DNA from: Pseudomonas sp.
Lineage (GTDB): Bacteria; Pseudomonadota; Gammaproteobacteria; Pseudomonadales; Pseudomonadaceae
NCBI GenBank assembly: GCA_026398835.1
Contig: JAPLSD010000827.1
Span: 1 to 15,744 of the forward strand
Length of the DNA stretch: 15,744 nt
Reading direction: 5' to 3'
Each line of letters begins with the position of its first letter. Within the stretch, counting starts at the first letter, position 1. Below, piece by piece: positions 7,378 through 14,007 of this stretch. Under the pieces are notes generated by a model. It was given only the letters and a program-made list of their open reading frames with translations, did no database searches and was not told the origin of the DNA. The translations under genes were made by a program, and so were the position numbers.

Positions 7378-7593
7378 TCAAAGCTTGGCGATCGAGACCT
7401 CGGTGGATTTGACGAACGCAATGACCTCGCTACCGACTTTCAATTCAAGATCGCGCACTGAGCGGGTGGTAATCACCGAGGTGACGATTCCGGAGGCGGT
7501 TTGCACATCAACTTCCGAGACCACTTCGCCTTCCAGTATTTCCTTGATGACGCCCTTGAACTGGTTCCGGACGTTGATCGCTTTGATGGTCAT
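7378..7593 (-). CDS. Molbindin (Mop/TOBE-domain molybdate-binding protein), SsuF-like
   Basis: 71 residues forming a single Mop domain: MTIKAINVRNQFKGVIKEI, then a V-x-V-x-T-x-x-G-x-x-x-x-S-V-I-T-T-x-S-V core and GSEVIAFVKSTEVSIAKL at the end. Molbindins are small cytoplasmic oligomeric proteins that bind molybdate. In P. putida the ssuEADCBF sulfonate operon ends with such a protein, SsuF, and this one looks like that type. Here it leads the operon, with AGGAAG seven bases before the ATG. A molybdate protein at the head of an operon whose last gene is a broken molybdenum sulfoxide reductase is a coherent pairing. The precise role of SsuF-type proteins in sulfonate use is not established by the sequence. 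Confidence 0.93.
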   Translation of the reverse strand: MTIKAINVRNQFKGVIKEILEGEVVSEVDVQTASGIVTSVITTRSVRDLELKVGSEVIAFVKSTEVSIAKL

Positions 7594-7677
7594 GATGAGG
7601 CTTCCTGTCTGATGTTGGGCAAGTCCGCACTGATGTGCAGGTCTTCAAAGTGCACCTCATAAACCAATAACAAAAGG

Positions 7678-7683
7678 AATATA
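7678..7683 (-). promoter_or_regulatory. Candidate -10 element of the molbindin/sulfur operon promoter
   Basis: TATATT on the minus strand, 14 bases downstream of the ATTCC-N5-GGAAT palindrome and about 85 bases before the molbindin ATG. This spacing fits an activator bound over the -35 region of a weak sigma-70 promoter. There is no good -35 hexamer, as expected for an activator-dependent promoter. Low confidence because the whole stretch is A+T rich. Confidence 0.3.
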
Positions 7684-7696
7684 TAACTATTTATTT

Positions 7697-7711
7697 ATTC
7701 CTTTATGGAAT
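7697..7711. promoter_or_regulatory. Candidate LysR-type operator ATTCC-N5-GGAAT upstream of the sulfur operon
   Basis: A perfect palindrome with arms ATTCC and GGAAT and spacer TTTAT. It extends one more complementary pair on each side (6-bp arms). It fits the T-N11-A rule of LysR-family boxes. The same 15-base pattern is found before the dipeptide-type operon at 13082-13096. A second half-site lies at 7676-7686: GGAATATATAA is repeated at 7676-7686 and 7707-7717, 31 bases apart, about three helical turns. CysB or a sulfonate regulator such as SsuR/SftR are candidate binders by context only. Confidence 0.5.
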
Positions 7712-7745
7712 ATATAAAATCACTATGCTAATACCCAAAAATTAT

Positions 7746-7820
7746 TTAAAAAATATTTTTTAGAACCATGTGATTCATGGCAGATAGCCCTTCTCTCTTG
7801 CTAAATGTCGAGCGTGCCAT
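7746..7820 (-). CDS. Possible small ORF (24 residues) with strong ribosome-binding site
   Basis: An ATG at 7820 is preceded by GGAGG with eight-base spacing, the strongest Shine-Dalgarno sequence in the intergenic region. It opens a 24-codon frame that starts MARSTFSKREGLSAM and ends with TAA at 7746. The peptide is not recognised and has no signal sequence. It lies upstream of the molbindin gene and of the operator. It may be a leader peptide, or the first codons of a gene whose remainder was deleted, which would fit the many truncated genes in this window. The stop falls in a self-complementary TAAAAAATATTTTTTA (7747-7762). Expression is unproven. Confidence 0.3.
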   Translation of the reverse strand: MARSTFSKREGLSAMNHMVLKNIF

Positions 7821-7929
7821 GTCAAAGTCCTCCAAGAACTCTTATAGAACTAAAAATAAATCATTGAAATATATGGCTTTTTTGTAAGAGCAACCGGTCG
7901 ACGCTCGATTGGTCCGAGCGGCGTTCCGA

Positions 7930-7979
7930 CGATGGCGATCTCAAGGACGCCATCGCCGGCAAGCCGTGCTCCTACAGGT
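7930..7979. repeat. REP-type extragenic palindrome after the dipeptide-type operon
   Basis: Arms CGATGGCG (7930-7937) and CGCCATCG (7948-7955) pair perfectly across a 10-nt loop, followed by CCGGCAAGCC and GCTCCTACAGG. This arrangement (CCATCGCCGGCAAGCC...GCTCCTACAGG) is the familiar look of Pseudomonas REP sequences. It lies just beyond the 3' end of the ATPase at 8024, a usual REP location. The 430-base interval 7594-8023 holds this REP, the A+T-rich promoter region and the small ORF; I see no other gene in it. Confidence 0.75.
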
Positions 7980-8023
7980 GTTCTATGCGCGACAGCGCGG
8001 CGTCGAAGACGGGGCGGCCCCTC

Positions 8024-8740
8024 CTAAGCTGAAGTACGTGCCCGCTCAATCAATGCGGCACGATCAAGGCGTTGTTCAATACATCCCTGCTTGATCAGCA
8101 ACGCCCTGTCGCATAGGTGTGCAACGGTGTTGATGTCGTGGCTGACCAGAATCATGGTCATGCCGGTATCGCGGCGCAGCGCCTGGAGAAGATTGAGTAT
8201 TTCCGCCTGGACGGTCATGTCCAGCGCCGAGGTTGGCTCGTCAAGTAACAGCAGCTTGGGCTGCAATTGCAATGCGCGGACAATGGCGACACGTTGGCGC
8301 TGGCCGCCGGACAATTGATGCGGGTAACGCTCTAGAACCTCGCCAGGCAATCCCACTTGCTCCAATGACGCTAACAAACTGGCCTCATCGAAAGGTAGCC
8401 CATTGATCTGCCGCGGTTCGCGCAAGCTGCGGCGGATTCGGTGCAAGGGGTGCAACGAAGCATAAGGGTCCTGGAACACCATCTGAACATCCCGCCGCAA
8501 GCGGCCAGTGAACGCTCGTTGTGCTTTAAGGGACCGGCCGAGCAACTGTACCCCGCCCTGCCAATCACGGTGCAGTCCAGCGAGCACCCGCAACAGGGTC
8601 GACTTGCCGGAACCGGAGCCACCAATCAAGCCAAAGCACTCGCCGGACTCGATATGCAAGTCCTCCACCTGTAGTGCTGTGAAATGACTCAGCCCGCGCT
8701 TGAAACTCACGGTCAATGTGCTGATGTCCACCAGGCTCAT
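8024..8740 (-). CDS. Dipeptide/oligopeptide/nickel-type ABC transporter ATPase (DppF/NikE-like)
   Basis: 238 residues with a complete nucleotide-binding domain: Walker A GGSGSGKST, Q-loop VFQDPYASLHP, signature LSGGQRQR, Walker B LLLLDEPTSALD, switch His in VSHDINTV. It ends soon after the last strand, so it lacks the roughly 80-residue C-terminal extension of classical DppF/OppF and is closer in length to short NikE-type subunits. The ATG overlaps the preceding ATPase stop in an ATGA arrangement. It is the last gene of the five-gene operon and should form the heterodimeric ATPase with its neighbour at the cytoplasmic face of the membrane. The substrate is unknown. Confidence 0.92.
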   Translation of the reverse strand: MSLVDISTLTVSFKRGLSHFTALQVEDLHIESGECFGLIGGSGSGKSTLLRVLAGLHRDWQGGVQLLGRSLKAQRAFTGRLRRDVQMVFQDPYASLHPLHRIRRSLREPRQINGLPFDEASLLASLEQVGLPGEVLERYPHQLSGGQRQRVAIVRALQLQPKLLLLDEPTSALDMTVQAEILNLLQALRRDTGMTMILVSHDINTVAHLCDRALLIKQGCIEQRLDRAALIERARTSA

Positions 8741-9585
8741 GGCCGTTCCTCAAGCAAGCTTCGGTTCAGGGTCGGCAACGAGTGACCATAACTCAGTGCC
8801 GAGGGCCGGCAATTCCACAAGGTGCGCGTGTAAGGATGGCTGGCAGCCGCCAGCTCCGCTGCCCGGCATTGATCGACAATCTGCCCGCGGTACATAACCA
8901 GTACCCGGTCGCAATACTTCGCGACCAAGGGCAGGTCATGGCTGATCAGTAGCAACCCCATGCCCCGCTGCTCCACCAACCCCATAATCAATTCAAGCAT
9001 TTGGTCGCGCAGGCCGCTGTCCAGCGCCGAGGTGGGTTCGTCAGCGATCAACACGCGAGGATCGTTGATCAGCATCGCCGCCAGCATGACCCGCTGCCCC
9101 ATGCCCCCGGACAATTCGTGGGGGTAGCTGTCATAGAGTGCCGTCGGGTTCGGCAAACCTACAGCTTCGAGCATGTCCAACACCTTCTCACGGCGCTCAC
9201 AACGCCCCAGCCGCGTGTGCAACACCAGCACCTCCTCAACCTGGGTGCCAACCTTGAGCACCGGATTGAGAGAGTATTTAGGATCTTGCAGCACCAGCGA
9301 CAGCCGCGTGCCTCTAAGGGCCTGCCACTGCCTGGCGCTCAACCCAAGCAGCTCGCTGCCCCCCAGGCGCAGATGCTCGGCAGTGACCTGGCCGGGACGC
9401 GGAACAAGACCCAGCAACGCCCGTGCGGTCAGTGACTTACCCGAGCCGGACTCACCGACCAAGGCAACCTTTTCGGTGCCGACAGTGAAGTCGATACCCT
9501 TGACCACCTCGATCGGCTCACCGTCTCGCCCTGCAAATCGCACCCGCAGGCCGCGCACATCAAGTAGGGAATGATCACGTGCCAT
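8737..9585 (-). CDS. Dipeptide/oligopeptide/nickel-type ABC transporter ATPase (DppD/NikD-like)
   Basis: 282 residues from the chosen ATG at 9585, which begins MARDHSLLDVRGLRVRFAG, a normal family start. The frame remains open to 9753, but that extension lies inside the upstream permease and is not family-like. It has Walker A GESGSGKS, Q-loop LVLQDPKYSLNP, signature LSGGMGQR, Walker B VLIADEPTSALD and switch His in ISHDLPLVAKYCDRVLVMY. SHPYTRTLW near the end is the beginning of the oligopeptide-type C-terminal extension, which is short here. It overlaps the permease stop by 11 nt and the next ATPase by 4 nt. The ribosome site is weak, so translation is probably coupled to the permease. Confidence 0.92.
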   Translation of the reverse strand: MARDHSLLDVRGLRVRFAGRDGEPIEVVKGIDFTVGTEKVALVGESGSGKSLTARALLGLVPRPGQVTAEHLRLGGSELLGLSARQWQALRGTRLSLVLQDPKYSLNPVLKVGTQVEEVLVLHTRLGRCERREKVLDMLEAVGLPNPTALYDSYPHELSGGMGQRVMLAAMLINDPRVLIADEPTSALDSGLRDQMLELIMGLVEQRGMGLLLISHDLPLVAKYCDRVLVMYRGQIVDQCRAAELAAASHPYTRTLWNCRPSALSYGHSLPTLNRSLLEERP

Positions 9586-10429
9586 GGCGGGGATCCAGAA
9601 CATCGCGCAGGCCGTCGCCCAGCAGATTGAAGGACAGGCTCGCCAGCAGAATGGCAATACCCGGTGCGGCGGCGACCCACCATTGATCGAAGATGACACG
9701 GCTGCCTTCAGCGACCATCGAGCCCCATTCGGCCGTTGGCGGCTGCACGCCAAGCCCGAGAAAACCGAGCCCGGCAGCGGCCAGAATGATGCCGCCCAGA
9801 TTCAACGCCACCCGCACAATCACCGACGGCAGGCACAGCGGCAACACGTGGCCGAGTAACAGACGCGCGCCGCGTATTCCTTGCAGATGAGCGGCGGCGA
9901 GGTAATCGCTGTCACGCAGGACACTGGTCTCCGCCCGCGCCTGGCGGGCATACGCTGGCCAGGCGGTGAGCGAAAGCGCCAGCGCGCCATTGAGCAGACC
10001 GGGGCCGAGAATGGCGACAAACACCAGCGCCAGCACCAATTGCGGGAACGCCATGACCACATCGGTCATCCGCATCAGGATTCGCTCGGGCCAACCGCCA
10101 TAGAAGCCGGCGGTGACACCGACCAACACACCGATGGGTAAGGTCAGCAGCAATACCAGTAACACCAACAGCAAGGTCGGGCGCGCCCCATAGAGCAGCC
10201 GTGTGAACAGATCACGGCCAAAACCGTCGGTACCCAACCAATGACTGGCCGACGGTGGTAACAGGCGCTGAGGAATGTTCTGCAGGTTCGGATTGAAACC
10301 GCTCAACCAAGGCGCGAACACTGCCACCAACACCAGCAATACGATCAGTGATACGCCCAGGGTCAATGCCGGCGAGCGACGCCACAGTCGTCGCGCAGAC
10401 ACACTGTCGAAGGTCACAGAAAGATTCAT
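9575..10429 (-). CDS. Dipeptide-type ABC transporter permease (DppC/NikC-like)
   Basis: 284 residues from ATG 10429, which overlaps the preceding stop as ATGA; the longer open frame to 10501 lies within the previous gene. Family marks are an N-terminal membrane segment, HWLGTDGFGRDLFTRLLYGA (the hallmark of the DppC/NikC subgroup), the EAA-type loop AAHLQGIRGARLLLGHVLPL, and GFLGLGVQPPTAEWGSM near the end. About six membrane segments are apparent. It should pair with the GTG-started permease upstream to form the channel. Nothing appears broken. Confidence 0.94.
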   Translation of the reverse strand: MNLSVTFDSVSARRLWRRSPALTLGVSLIVLLVLVAVFAPWLSGFNPNLQNIPQRLLPPSASHWLGTDGFGRDLFTRLLYGARPTLLLVLLVLLLTLPIGVLVGVTAGFYGGWPERILMRMTDVVMAFPQLVLALVFVAILGPGLLNGALALSLTAWPAYARQARAETSVLRDSDYLAAAHLQGIRGARLLLGHVLPLCLPSVIVRVALNLGGIILAAAGLGFLGLGVQPPTAEWGSMVAEGSRVIFDQWWVAAAPGIAILLASLSFNLLGDGLRDVLDPRHGT

Positions 10430-11460
10430 AACAACTCCCGAGTACGCGGGTCGATCATGCCGGCGAGCACATCGGCGACGCCATTGACCACCACGAAACA
10501 AAGGCCGATCAGCAACGTGCTACCGAGAATCGCCGGGACATCGCCGGCGAACAAAGCGGTGGTCAGATAGCGGCCGATACCCGGCCAGGCGAAAACGGTT
10601 TCGGTGAGGATCGAACCTTCCAGCAAGCTGGCATAGGCCAGGGCGACCACAATCACCAGGGTGCCCGCGACGTTCGGCAAGACGTGCCGCATCAGCACAC
10701 GACCGCGCCCGGCACCTTTGGCCAGCGCGGTGACCACATACTCCTTGCCCATCTCGCCGAGCAAGGCGGAACGGGTGAGTCGACAAATCCCGGCCATGGC
10801 ATAAAACGCCAGCACCAGAACCGGCAGGATCAAGTGCGCGAAAGCATTGGCCAAAGCACCCACCTCGCCGGAGCGCCAGGTGTCCCACAGCATCCAGCCG
10901 CTGGGCAGCTCGATGCTGTACAAAAAAGAATCGTCCAGGCGACCAGGGCCGCCCGCCCACTGCAACTTCGCGTAGAACAGCAACAACATCAGCAGGCCGA
11001 GCCAGAACACCGGCACCGAATAGCCGATCAGCGAGAACAACCGCACCAAGGCATCGACCCAGCCACCCGGTCGCCAAGCAGCGAGCAGGCCCAAAGACAA
11101 GCCGAGACCGGCCCCCAGCACAATCGCCAGGGTGGCGAGCTCCAGTGTGGCTGGCAACGCACGCTGCAGATCCTCAAGCACCGGCTGGCTGGAGGTATTG
11201 GAAATGCCCAGATCACCCTGTACCAAGCCGTTAAGGTAGCGGCCGAAACGCACTGGCCAGGGCTGGTCGAACCCGAGTTCGGTGCGCACCTGAGCCAGCG
11301 ACGATTCGCTGGCGCGATCCCCGGCAATGCGTAATGCCGGATCGACTGGCGACAACGTGGTCAACATAAAGGTGAAGAACAGCAGGCCGATCAGCGTGAC
11401 CAACAAGGTCAACAATCCCGTACCCGCTACCTGAACCCTGCGTGAGGCACCTACCCTCAC
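10426..11460 (-). CDS. Dipeptide-type ABC transporter permease (DppB/NikB-like)
   Basis: 344 residues, with a GTG start at 11460 overlapping the binding-protein stop as GTGA. It has a first membrane segment LLTLLVTLIGLLFFTFMLTT, then a periplasmic loop with SPVDPALRIAG, GRYLNGLVQGDLGIS, and the EAA-type loop ALAKGAGRGRVLMRHVLPNV. The C-terminus contains VFAWPGIGRYLTTALFAGD, standard for DppB/OppB/NikB. The GTG start with overlap suggests coupling to the binding-protein gene, with a lower output as is usual for membrane subunits. Integral inner-membrane protein. Confidence 0.94.
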   Translation of the reverse strand: MRVGASRRVQVAGTGLLTLLVTLIGLLFFTFMLTTLSPVDPALRIAGDRASESSLAQVRTELGFDQPWPVRFGRYLNGLVQGDLGISNTSSQPVLEDLQRALPATLELATLAIVLGAGLGLSLGLLAAWRPGGWVDALVRLFSLIGYSVPVFWLGLLMLLLFYAKLQWAGGPGRLDDSFLYSIELPSGWMLWDTWRSGEVGALANAFAHLILPVLVLAFYAMAGICRLTRSALLGEMGKEYVVTALAKGAGRGRVLMRHVLPNVAGTLVIVVALAYASLLEGSILTETVFAWPGIGRYLTTALFAGDVPAILGSTLLIGLCFVVVNGVADVLAGMIDPRTRELL

Positions 11461-13034
11461 TTGGCTTTGCTCACCTGATCGAAATACGGCAGAGAGACGG
11501 CGATGTTCTGAAGTACGCCCTGGACCCCATCGTGGACGGCGACCTGATTTTGCCCTTGCAACGCCACCACGAACGGCGAGCTCTTCTGCACGGCCTGTTG
11601 CAACTGACCATATAAGGCGATTCGTTTCTGCGGATCACGTTCAGCCGCTGCTGCGCGGGTCTCTTCGCTCAGGTGCGGGATATCCCATTGGGTACGCCAG
11701 GCGAGGGTTTTTGGTCCATTGGGCACGTTGTAGGTAAAGGTACTGGCGTTCGAGTTAGGGTCCAGGTAATCCATGCCCCAATAGGTAAAGATCAGTTGAT
11801 AGTCACGGCTACGCATTTTTGCCCACAGTTCGCTTTCCACCAGCGGACGCACTGCGATGTCGATGCCAGCTTTGGCGAAGCTCGCCTGCAGTGCCTGGGC
11901 AATATCAGTGTAGGGAGGCTGGTTGAAGACACTCAGCTCGACCTTGGTGCCTTCGGCGATACCGGCTTTTTTCAGGACGGATTTGGCTTTATCCACGTCC
12001 AGTTTGAACGGCGTATCGCTCACTGAACCGGCCAGCCCCGTTGGCAGAAACGCCTGGTGTACGCTGTACTGGCTCTTCAACAAATCCTTGGAAATGCTCT
12101 GATAATCCACCAGCCAACGTGCAGCTTCCCAGAAGGCTGGATTCTTCAAGGCGGGCACTTGAGTGTTGCCGCTATTAATACCCAGGTAGTAGATCATCGA
12201 CGAAGGGAATCGCTGGACCGTCAAACCCTTTTGCTGCTCCAGGGCACTGAACTGGTCGGCGCCCAAATCAAACGCGAGGTCAGCATCACCCTGTACCACC
12301 AGTAGACGACGAGTCGCCGGGTCGGTGACGTTTTTGATCACCACGGTCTTCAACTTCGGCGCTGTAGCGGCATGGGGATTGGCCTGCAAGACCACGGCCT
12401 CATGGGGTGTGTAGGTGCGCAATGCATAAGCGCCAGAGCCTGCCGAATGATTTTTCAACCAGCCATTGCCCAGGTCGCCGCCTTGCGTGTGTTTTTCGAC
12501 TTCCACGGCATCAACAATGAAACCAACGGGCGTGGCCGACAGGATACTCAAGGCGAAGACACTACCCACCGCTGCCGGCCAGGCGATTCGGACGTGATGC
12601 TCATCCACCTTGGTCAGGAAACCGTCAATATTTTCCGCCGTCCAGCCCAACTCACCAAGAATGAACGCAGGTGTTTTGTTCAGCTTGACGACGCGGTTCA
12701 ACGAATAGATCACGTCCTCTGGACGTACCGGGTCACCCGAGGCGAAAGTCGCTCCGGCACGCAACTCGAAAACCAGGCTTTTGTCGTCACTGCCCGCCTT
12801 CCACCCTGTCGCCAACGCCGGGACTAGCCTGGACGGGTCGTGACGGTCAGGCTCAAGCAAACGCTGGTACAGATTGACCAAAGTGTTGGTCGCGGTAATT
12901 TCGAAACTCTCGGCCGGATCAAGACTGACGATATCGTCAATCGAACGCGCCACCACCAGCGTATCCGGCGGAGTCACTGCCCACGCCGAACCGCTGATTG
13001 CCATAGCCATTGCCAAAGTCGTAAGACGCCGCAT
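11457..13034 (-). CDS. Periplasmic dipeptide/oligopeptide-type ABC substrate-binding protein (SBP_bac_5)
   Basis: 525 residues. The signal peptide is MRRLTTLAMAMAISGSAWA, with cleavage before VTPP. There is no lipobox Cys, so it is a free periplasmic protein. Cluster C features include TLVVARSIDDIVSLDPAESF, VYSLNR-type VIYSLNRVVKLN, GSGAYALRTYTPHEAVVL, PATRRLLVVQGDADLAFDLG and a C-terminal WGMDYLDPNSNASTF. It is the first gene of the operon, with GAGGG seven bases before the ATG and the ATTCC-N5-GGAAT palindrome about 55 bases upstream. Members bind peptides, glutathione, opines or nickel chelates; sequence alone does not decide. The shared operator and the neighbouring metC remnant hint at a sulfur-containing peptide or amino-acid conjugate (inference). 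Confidence 0.93.
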   Translation of the reverse strand: MRRLTTLAMAMAISGSAWAVTPPDTLVVARSIDDIVSLDPAESFEITATNTLVNLYQRLLEPDRHDPSRLVPALATGWKAGSDDKSLVFELRAGATFASGDPVRPEDVIYSLNRVVKLNKTPAFILGELGWTAENIDGFLTKVDEHHVRIAWPAAVGSVFALSILSATPVGFIVDAVEVEKHTQGGDLGNGWLKNHSAGSGAYALRTYTPHEAVVLQANPHAATAPKLKTVVIKNVTDPATRRLLVVQGDADLAFDLGADQFSALEQQKGLTVQRFPSSMIYYLGINSGNTQVPALKNPAFWEAARWLVDYQSISKDLLKSQYSVHQAFLPTGLAGSVSDTPFKLDVDKAKSVLKKAGIAEGTKVELSVFNQPPYTDIAQALQASFAKAGIDIAVRPLVESELWAKMRSRDYQLIFTYWGMDYLDPNSNASTFTYNVPNGPKTLAWRTQWDIPHLSEETRAAAAERDPQKRIALYGQLQQAVQKSSPFVVALQGQNQVAVHDGVQGVLQNIAVSLPYFDQVSKAK

Positions 13035-13081
13035 CGTGAATCCCTCAAGATAAAATCACCGTTCCTGGAAGCCGACGATAT

Positions 13082-13096
13082 ATTCCATTCAGGAAT
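13082..13096. promoter_or_regulatory. Candidate LysR-type operator ATTCC-N5-GGAAT upstream of the dipeptide-type operon
   Basis: A perfect 5-bp inverted repeat with spacer ATTCA, centred about 55 bases before the binding-protein ATG, in an A+T-rich promoter region. On the plus strand it reads ATATATTCCATTCAGGAAT. The element at 7697-7711, read on the minus strand, is ATATATTCCATAAAGGAAT, so 17 of 19 bases agree. That similarity is the main reason to regard it as a regulatory site. Confidence 0.5.
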
Positions 13097-13206
13097 TAAA
13101 AAAATAACCTTTAGTCATTACCTTAGAGCTTTTTGCCGTCGCAAGCGGGGGGGATAAACCTGCCGTCCGCAGACCCTCCCCGGATTGGGTTTAGTTGACC
13201 TCAGGT

Positions 13207-13660
13207 TTACGTTGCAGCAGCGAACCCGCGCGTCAAATCCTCAATCAACGCCTCGACATCCTCTAGTCCGATATGCAACCGCAGCACCGGGTTCAATGCA
13301 CGATCTGCGGCGCTGTTGCGATCCTGGGTATTGGCGACAGTGACCAGGCTTTCGTAGCCGCCCCAGGAAGCGCCCAGCCCAAACAACTGGAGTGCATCGA
13401 TGAATCGCTCGACGTACGTGGCGTCTGCGTCGCGCAATTCGAACGAGAGCAAACCGTTGCTGCCGTTGAAATCCCGCTGCCACAGGACGTAGCCAGGGTG
13501 TTCGGGCAAGCCCGGATGGAAGACCTGTTTCACGCGTGGTTGCGCTTGCAGCCAATGGGCGATTTCCAGGGCTTGGCGCTCGTGCACCTCCAATCGCGGC
13601 GCCAGGGTTCGCGCGCCGCGCAGCACCAAATAGGCATCGTCGGGGCTGACAGTGATTTGC
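13207..13660 (-). pseudogene. 3' fragment of a metC-like cystathionine beta-lyase (Cys/Met-metabolism PLP enzyme)
   Basis: The frame from about 13660 to the TAA at 13207 reads ITVSPDDAYLVLRGARTLAP, then HERQALEIAHWLQAQPRVK, VFHPGLPEHPGYVLWQRDF, GLGASWGGYESLVTVANTQD and LRLHIGLEDVEALIEDL. This is the C-terminal domain of MetC/MetB-family enzymes, with the conserved S-W-G-G-x-E-S and L-R-x-x-I-G-x-E motifs. About 150 of roughly 390 residues remain; the N-terminal domain with the PLP-binding Lys is missing. Upstream codons in the open frame (to 13734) are simply the antisense of the ABC-ATPase fragment. The full enzyme would cleave cystathionine or other cysteine S-conjugates to a thiol, pyruvate and ammonia, in keeping with the sulfur theme. 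Not functional. Confidence 0.88.
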
Positions 13661-13834
13661 GAGCTGACTGAAGAAGGCATGACCTGCGTGCTGGTGACCC
13701 ACGAAATGCGTTTCGCCGAAGAGATCAGCGACATCGTCTACTTCACTGAAAACGGTGTGATCGTCGAGCACGGCAGCGCCGCGCAGATTTTTCAGCACCC
13801 CACCAGTGAGCGTCCACGGCACCAGGCAATATGA
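13652..13834 (+). pseudogene. 3' fragment of a polar amino-acid ABC transporter ATPase (HisP/GlnQ type)
   Basis: The plus-strand frame reads ELTEEGMTCVLVTHEMRFAE, then DIVYFTENGVIVEHGSAAQI and FQHPTSER before the TGA at 13832. This is the end of a HisP/GlnQ ATPase: the switch His is in VTHEM and the E-x-G-P/S-A-x-x-I-F-x-x-P motif follows. Walker A, the Q-loop, the signature and Walker B are missing. Only about 58 of roughly 245 residues remain. The extreme C-terminus (RPRHQAI) also deviates from the common RT/RxFL ending. The homology begins at about 13660, exactly where the antiparallel metC-like homology begins, so this is a deletion or inversion joint. It may be a relic of the same amino-acid transporter as the permease remnants at 7-785 (inference). 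Confidence 0.88.
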
Positions 13835-13896
13835 CGATGCACGTTGAACAACAACGACTGGTCATTCAACGCGCGTTTTCTTAGGAGACGACTTTG

Positions 13897-13931
13897 CTCC
13901 CTCTCGTCGCCATTCTGCTATCGAGAGGGAG
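13897..13931. repeat. 10-bp perfect inverted repeat in the intergenic region
   Basis: CTCCCTCTCG (13897-13906) and CGAGAGGGAG (13922-13931) pair perfectly across a 15-nt loop. No T tract follows, so it is not a canonical intrinsic terminator. It may be a small repeat or a remnant of a mobile end. The rest of 13835-14007 shows nothing else recognisable. Confidence 0.6.
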
Positions 13932-14007
13932 TCGCCAAGCTTGTCGCAAGAGATGATCAACGCGTAAGTTGAATGGGCTGCCATTTAAAACCAGTAGGAG
14001 TTGATCA

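Noticed and set aside
7622..7660. GTGCA...TGCAC inverted repeat in the molbindin leader as a riboswitch (molybdenum or SAM type)
   Set aside because: Only five paired bases and none of the conserved bulges or multi-stem layout of a known riboswitch.
7747..7762. The TAAAAAATATTTTTTA palindrome as a terminator or operator
   Set aside because: AT-only palindromes of this size are expected by chance in such an A+T-rich stretch, and it has no GC stem.
7801..7835. TTGACA on the minus strand (near 7820-7825) as a -35 element, or TGGCAC as a sigma-54 -24 element
   Set aside because: No convincing -10 lies 16-18 bases downstream, and TGGCAC lacks TTGC at the correct distance. The TTGACA overlaps the small ORF's start region.
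8011..8021. GGGGCGGCCCC just after the last ATPase gene as a terminator
   Set aside because: The stem is only four or five pairs and no T run follows in the transcribed direction; too weak to list.
13652..13834. HisP-like fragment and metC-like fragment as a genuine overlapping antisense gene pair
   Set aside because: Each lacks the entire N-terminal half including catalytic residues, and their homology starts at the same joint, so a rearrangement scar explains them better.
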